The notes under the pieces are model-generated. The model had not been told where the DNA came from and ran no database searches. It saw only the letters and a list, made by a program, of their open reading frames with translations. A program made the position numbers and the translations under genes. Shown piece by piece: positions 63,135 through 64,000 of a stretch of 64,000 nucleotides of DNA. Position 1 is the first letter of the stretch. Every line of letters begins with the position of its first letter. The DNA comes from Hespellia stercorisuis DSM 15480 (lineage in GTDB: Bacteria; Bacillota; Clostridia; Lachnospirales; Lachnospiraceae): positions 1 through 64,000 of the forward strand of contig NZ_FQZY01000006.1 of NCBI RefSeq assembly GCF_900142165.1. Reading direction: 5' to 3'.

Positions 63135-63169
63135 AAGACCGCAGGAAATGAGATACCTGCGGTCTTTGT
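63135..63169 (+). terminator. Intrinsic terminator
   Basis: AAGACCGCAGG and CCTGCGGTCTT are separated by ten bases and followed by TG. The stem is strong but the T-run is poor. Confidence 0.7.
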
Positions 63170-63238
63170 ATACCAAAGTATGTAAGGAAAGCTGCCAGTG
63201 GCAGGTTTTCTGTATGTTGTAGTAGGAAGGAGATCTGA

Positions 63239-64000
63239 ATGAAGATTGGAAAAATAAAACAAAGAATGATTGCATTTGGCCTTGCCCTGCTGATGGGGGC
63301 AAGCTCCCTTGGCGGGATCCCGGTATTTGCCGCAGAAGGTGACGGGGAGAGGCCTGCCGTAACAGATACCTTTAGTCAGGAGTCCATACAAGCAGCGGAG
63401 GAGGAGGGAACAAAGGTTCTGGCAGAGGATATCGAAAAAGAAGTATCGGACCCGGAGTTTTTCGTGGAGACCTGCATGGAGGGGATCCATTATGATGCAG
63501 GGGCGGAGGCTGTGACCCTGACAGAAATCAAAGGGGAGGATGGCGGGGCTTACGATCCAAAGAAAGCCGGGGTCTACGTTGCCAGCTACCTTGTGGTGCC
63601 AAAGGACCAGCGGGACAGCTATGTCATCACCCGGAAGATAACCCTGACGGATACAGAGGGTCAGGCACACACGGAACAAGGGGAAAATAAGCTGCAAAAG
63701 AAAGATACCGCATCGGAAGAGGATTCGGAAGGTGATACAAACGAGGGACCAGAAGTGAAGGTCACCAGTTCCAATCAAGCGGATACCAGGGAATCCCTGG
63801 CAGAATTGGAGGAAGAGATTGCATCCGGGGAGGCACTGGTGCTTTCCGGAGCGGCAAATGATTTTCGTGCCCGGACAACGGTAAACCTGCAAAAAGGGGA
63901 AAAGATCTATTATCCAAGTTATATTGGGAATTATTCAACCTGCTGGTTTACGGTGAACGGAAAGATCGCCTATTGCCTGCAGTCACAAAAAGCCTCTCCG
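63239..64000 (+). CDS. Thioester-domain surface protein, partial (runs off the window)
   Basis: The frame is open for 254 codons to the window end. Residues 1-31 are a signal peptide (ALLMGASSLGGIPVFAA). An acidic region to about 210 follows. Then comes YYPSYIGNYSTCWFTVNGKIAYCLQSQ, the start of a TQXA/thioester domain (PF08341) in which a Cys and a downstream Gln form a covalent adhesion bond. Such proteins are large, sortase-anchored adhesins on Lachnospiraceae elements. The ribosome site AGGAAGGAG precedes ATG 63239. Confidence 0.8.
   Translation, partial: MKIGKIKQRMIAFGLALLMGASSLGGIPVFAAEGDGERPAVTDTFSQESIQAAEEEGTKVLAEDIEKEVSDPEFFVETCMEGIHYDAGAEAVTLTEIKGEDGGAYDPKKAGVYVASYLVVPKDQRDSYVITRKITLTDTEGQAHTEQGENKLQKKDTASEEDSEGDTNEGPEVKVTSSNQADTRESLAELEEEIASGEALVLSGAANDFRARTTVNLQKGEKIYYPSYIGNYSTCWFTVNGKIAYCLQSQKASP

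Larger units (their letters stand above)
56024..64000. mobile_element. Probable integrative (conjugative) element, left part
   Basis: From the breakpoint in the ATPase gene onward, the gene content changes to types common on Lachnospiraceae integrative elements: ParM/ParR, DUF6809, a C5 methyltransferase, amidoligase, gamma-glutamylcyclotransferase and a thioester surface protein. The integrase, relaxase and right end are not in the window. Confidence 0.65.

Overview
The window looks like chromosomal DNA of a gut Firmicute of the Lachnospiraceae/Clostridia type. It has AGGAGG ribosome sites, sigma-A promoters, a T-box leader, an Rrf2 regulator, sortase-anchored surface proteins, NEAT/Shp haem proteins, and a right flank of gene types common on Lachnospiraceae integrative elements. 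No rRNA or tRNA gene and no CRISPR array was seen. All family assignments come from reading motifs, not from database searches.

Layout. 1-3.6 kb is a scarred intergenic zone: two broken pieces of an AAA-ATPase/PD-(D/E)XK family, an intact Rpn-type nuclease, an orphan T-box leader and two copies of a structured ~104-bp repeat. 3.6-13.7 kb is an apparently undescribed carboxylate uptake and catabolic locus. It holds a TRAP transporter whose large permease is fused to two tandem substrate-binding domains, a LysE-type exporter, a PucR-type regulator, an old-yellow-enzyme reductase fused to an acetoacetate-decarboxylase-like domain, and an SDR dehydrogenase. 14-22 kb holds a DUF2975/HTH pair, a DUF4173 membrane protein, a MATE exporter, an AAA/DUF4143 ATPase behind four 34-bp iterons, a TetR regulator and an O-methyltransferase-like protein.

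22-36 kb is a probable phase-variable pilus locus. A tyrosine recombinase lies next to a 305-bp invertible element bounded by perfect 24-bp inverted repeats. Downstream are a chimeric Rrf2-PAS-HD-GYP protein, a 2,668-residue LPXTG adhesin, a major pilin, a class C sortase and a minor pilin-like protein. 36-42.5 kb is a peroxide/iron stress block (enolase, Dps, PerR-like, AhpC, a permuted AhpF) with a Fic cassette. Five perfect GTTAG-N6-CTAAC palindromes mark promoters here and upstream of the methyltransferase. Two adjacent DtxR-like regulators (42.7-44.5 kb) are the best candidates to bind them.

44.7-56 kb is a haem capture and import operon: a secreted NEAT-like protein, a 2,314-residue FIVAR/NEAT protein, an Shp-domain protein, an IsdE-like lipoprotein and a FecCD permease. 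Its ATPase is cut off inside Walker B at about 56,023, where a probable integrative element begins. That element carries an attenuator-controlled GNAT, DUF6809, ParM/ParR, a ribbon-helix-helix-like protein, a C5 DNA methyltransferase, an amidoligase, a gamma-glutamylcyclotransferase and a thioester surface protein that runs off the window. Four of its genes have abnormal translation starts.
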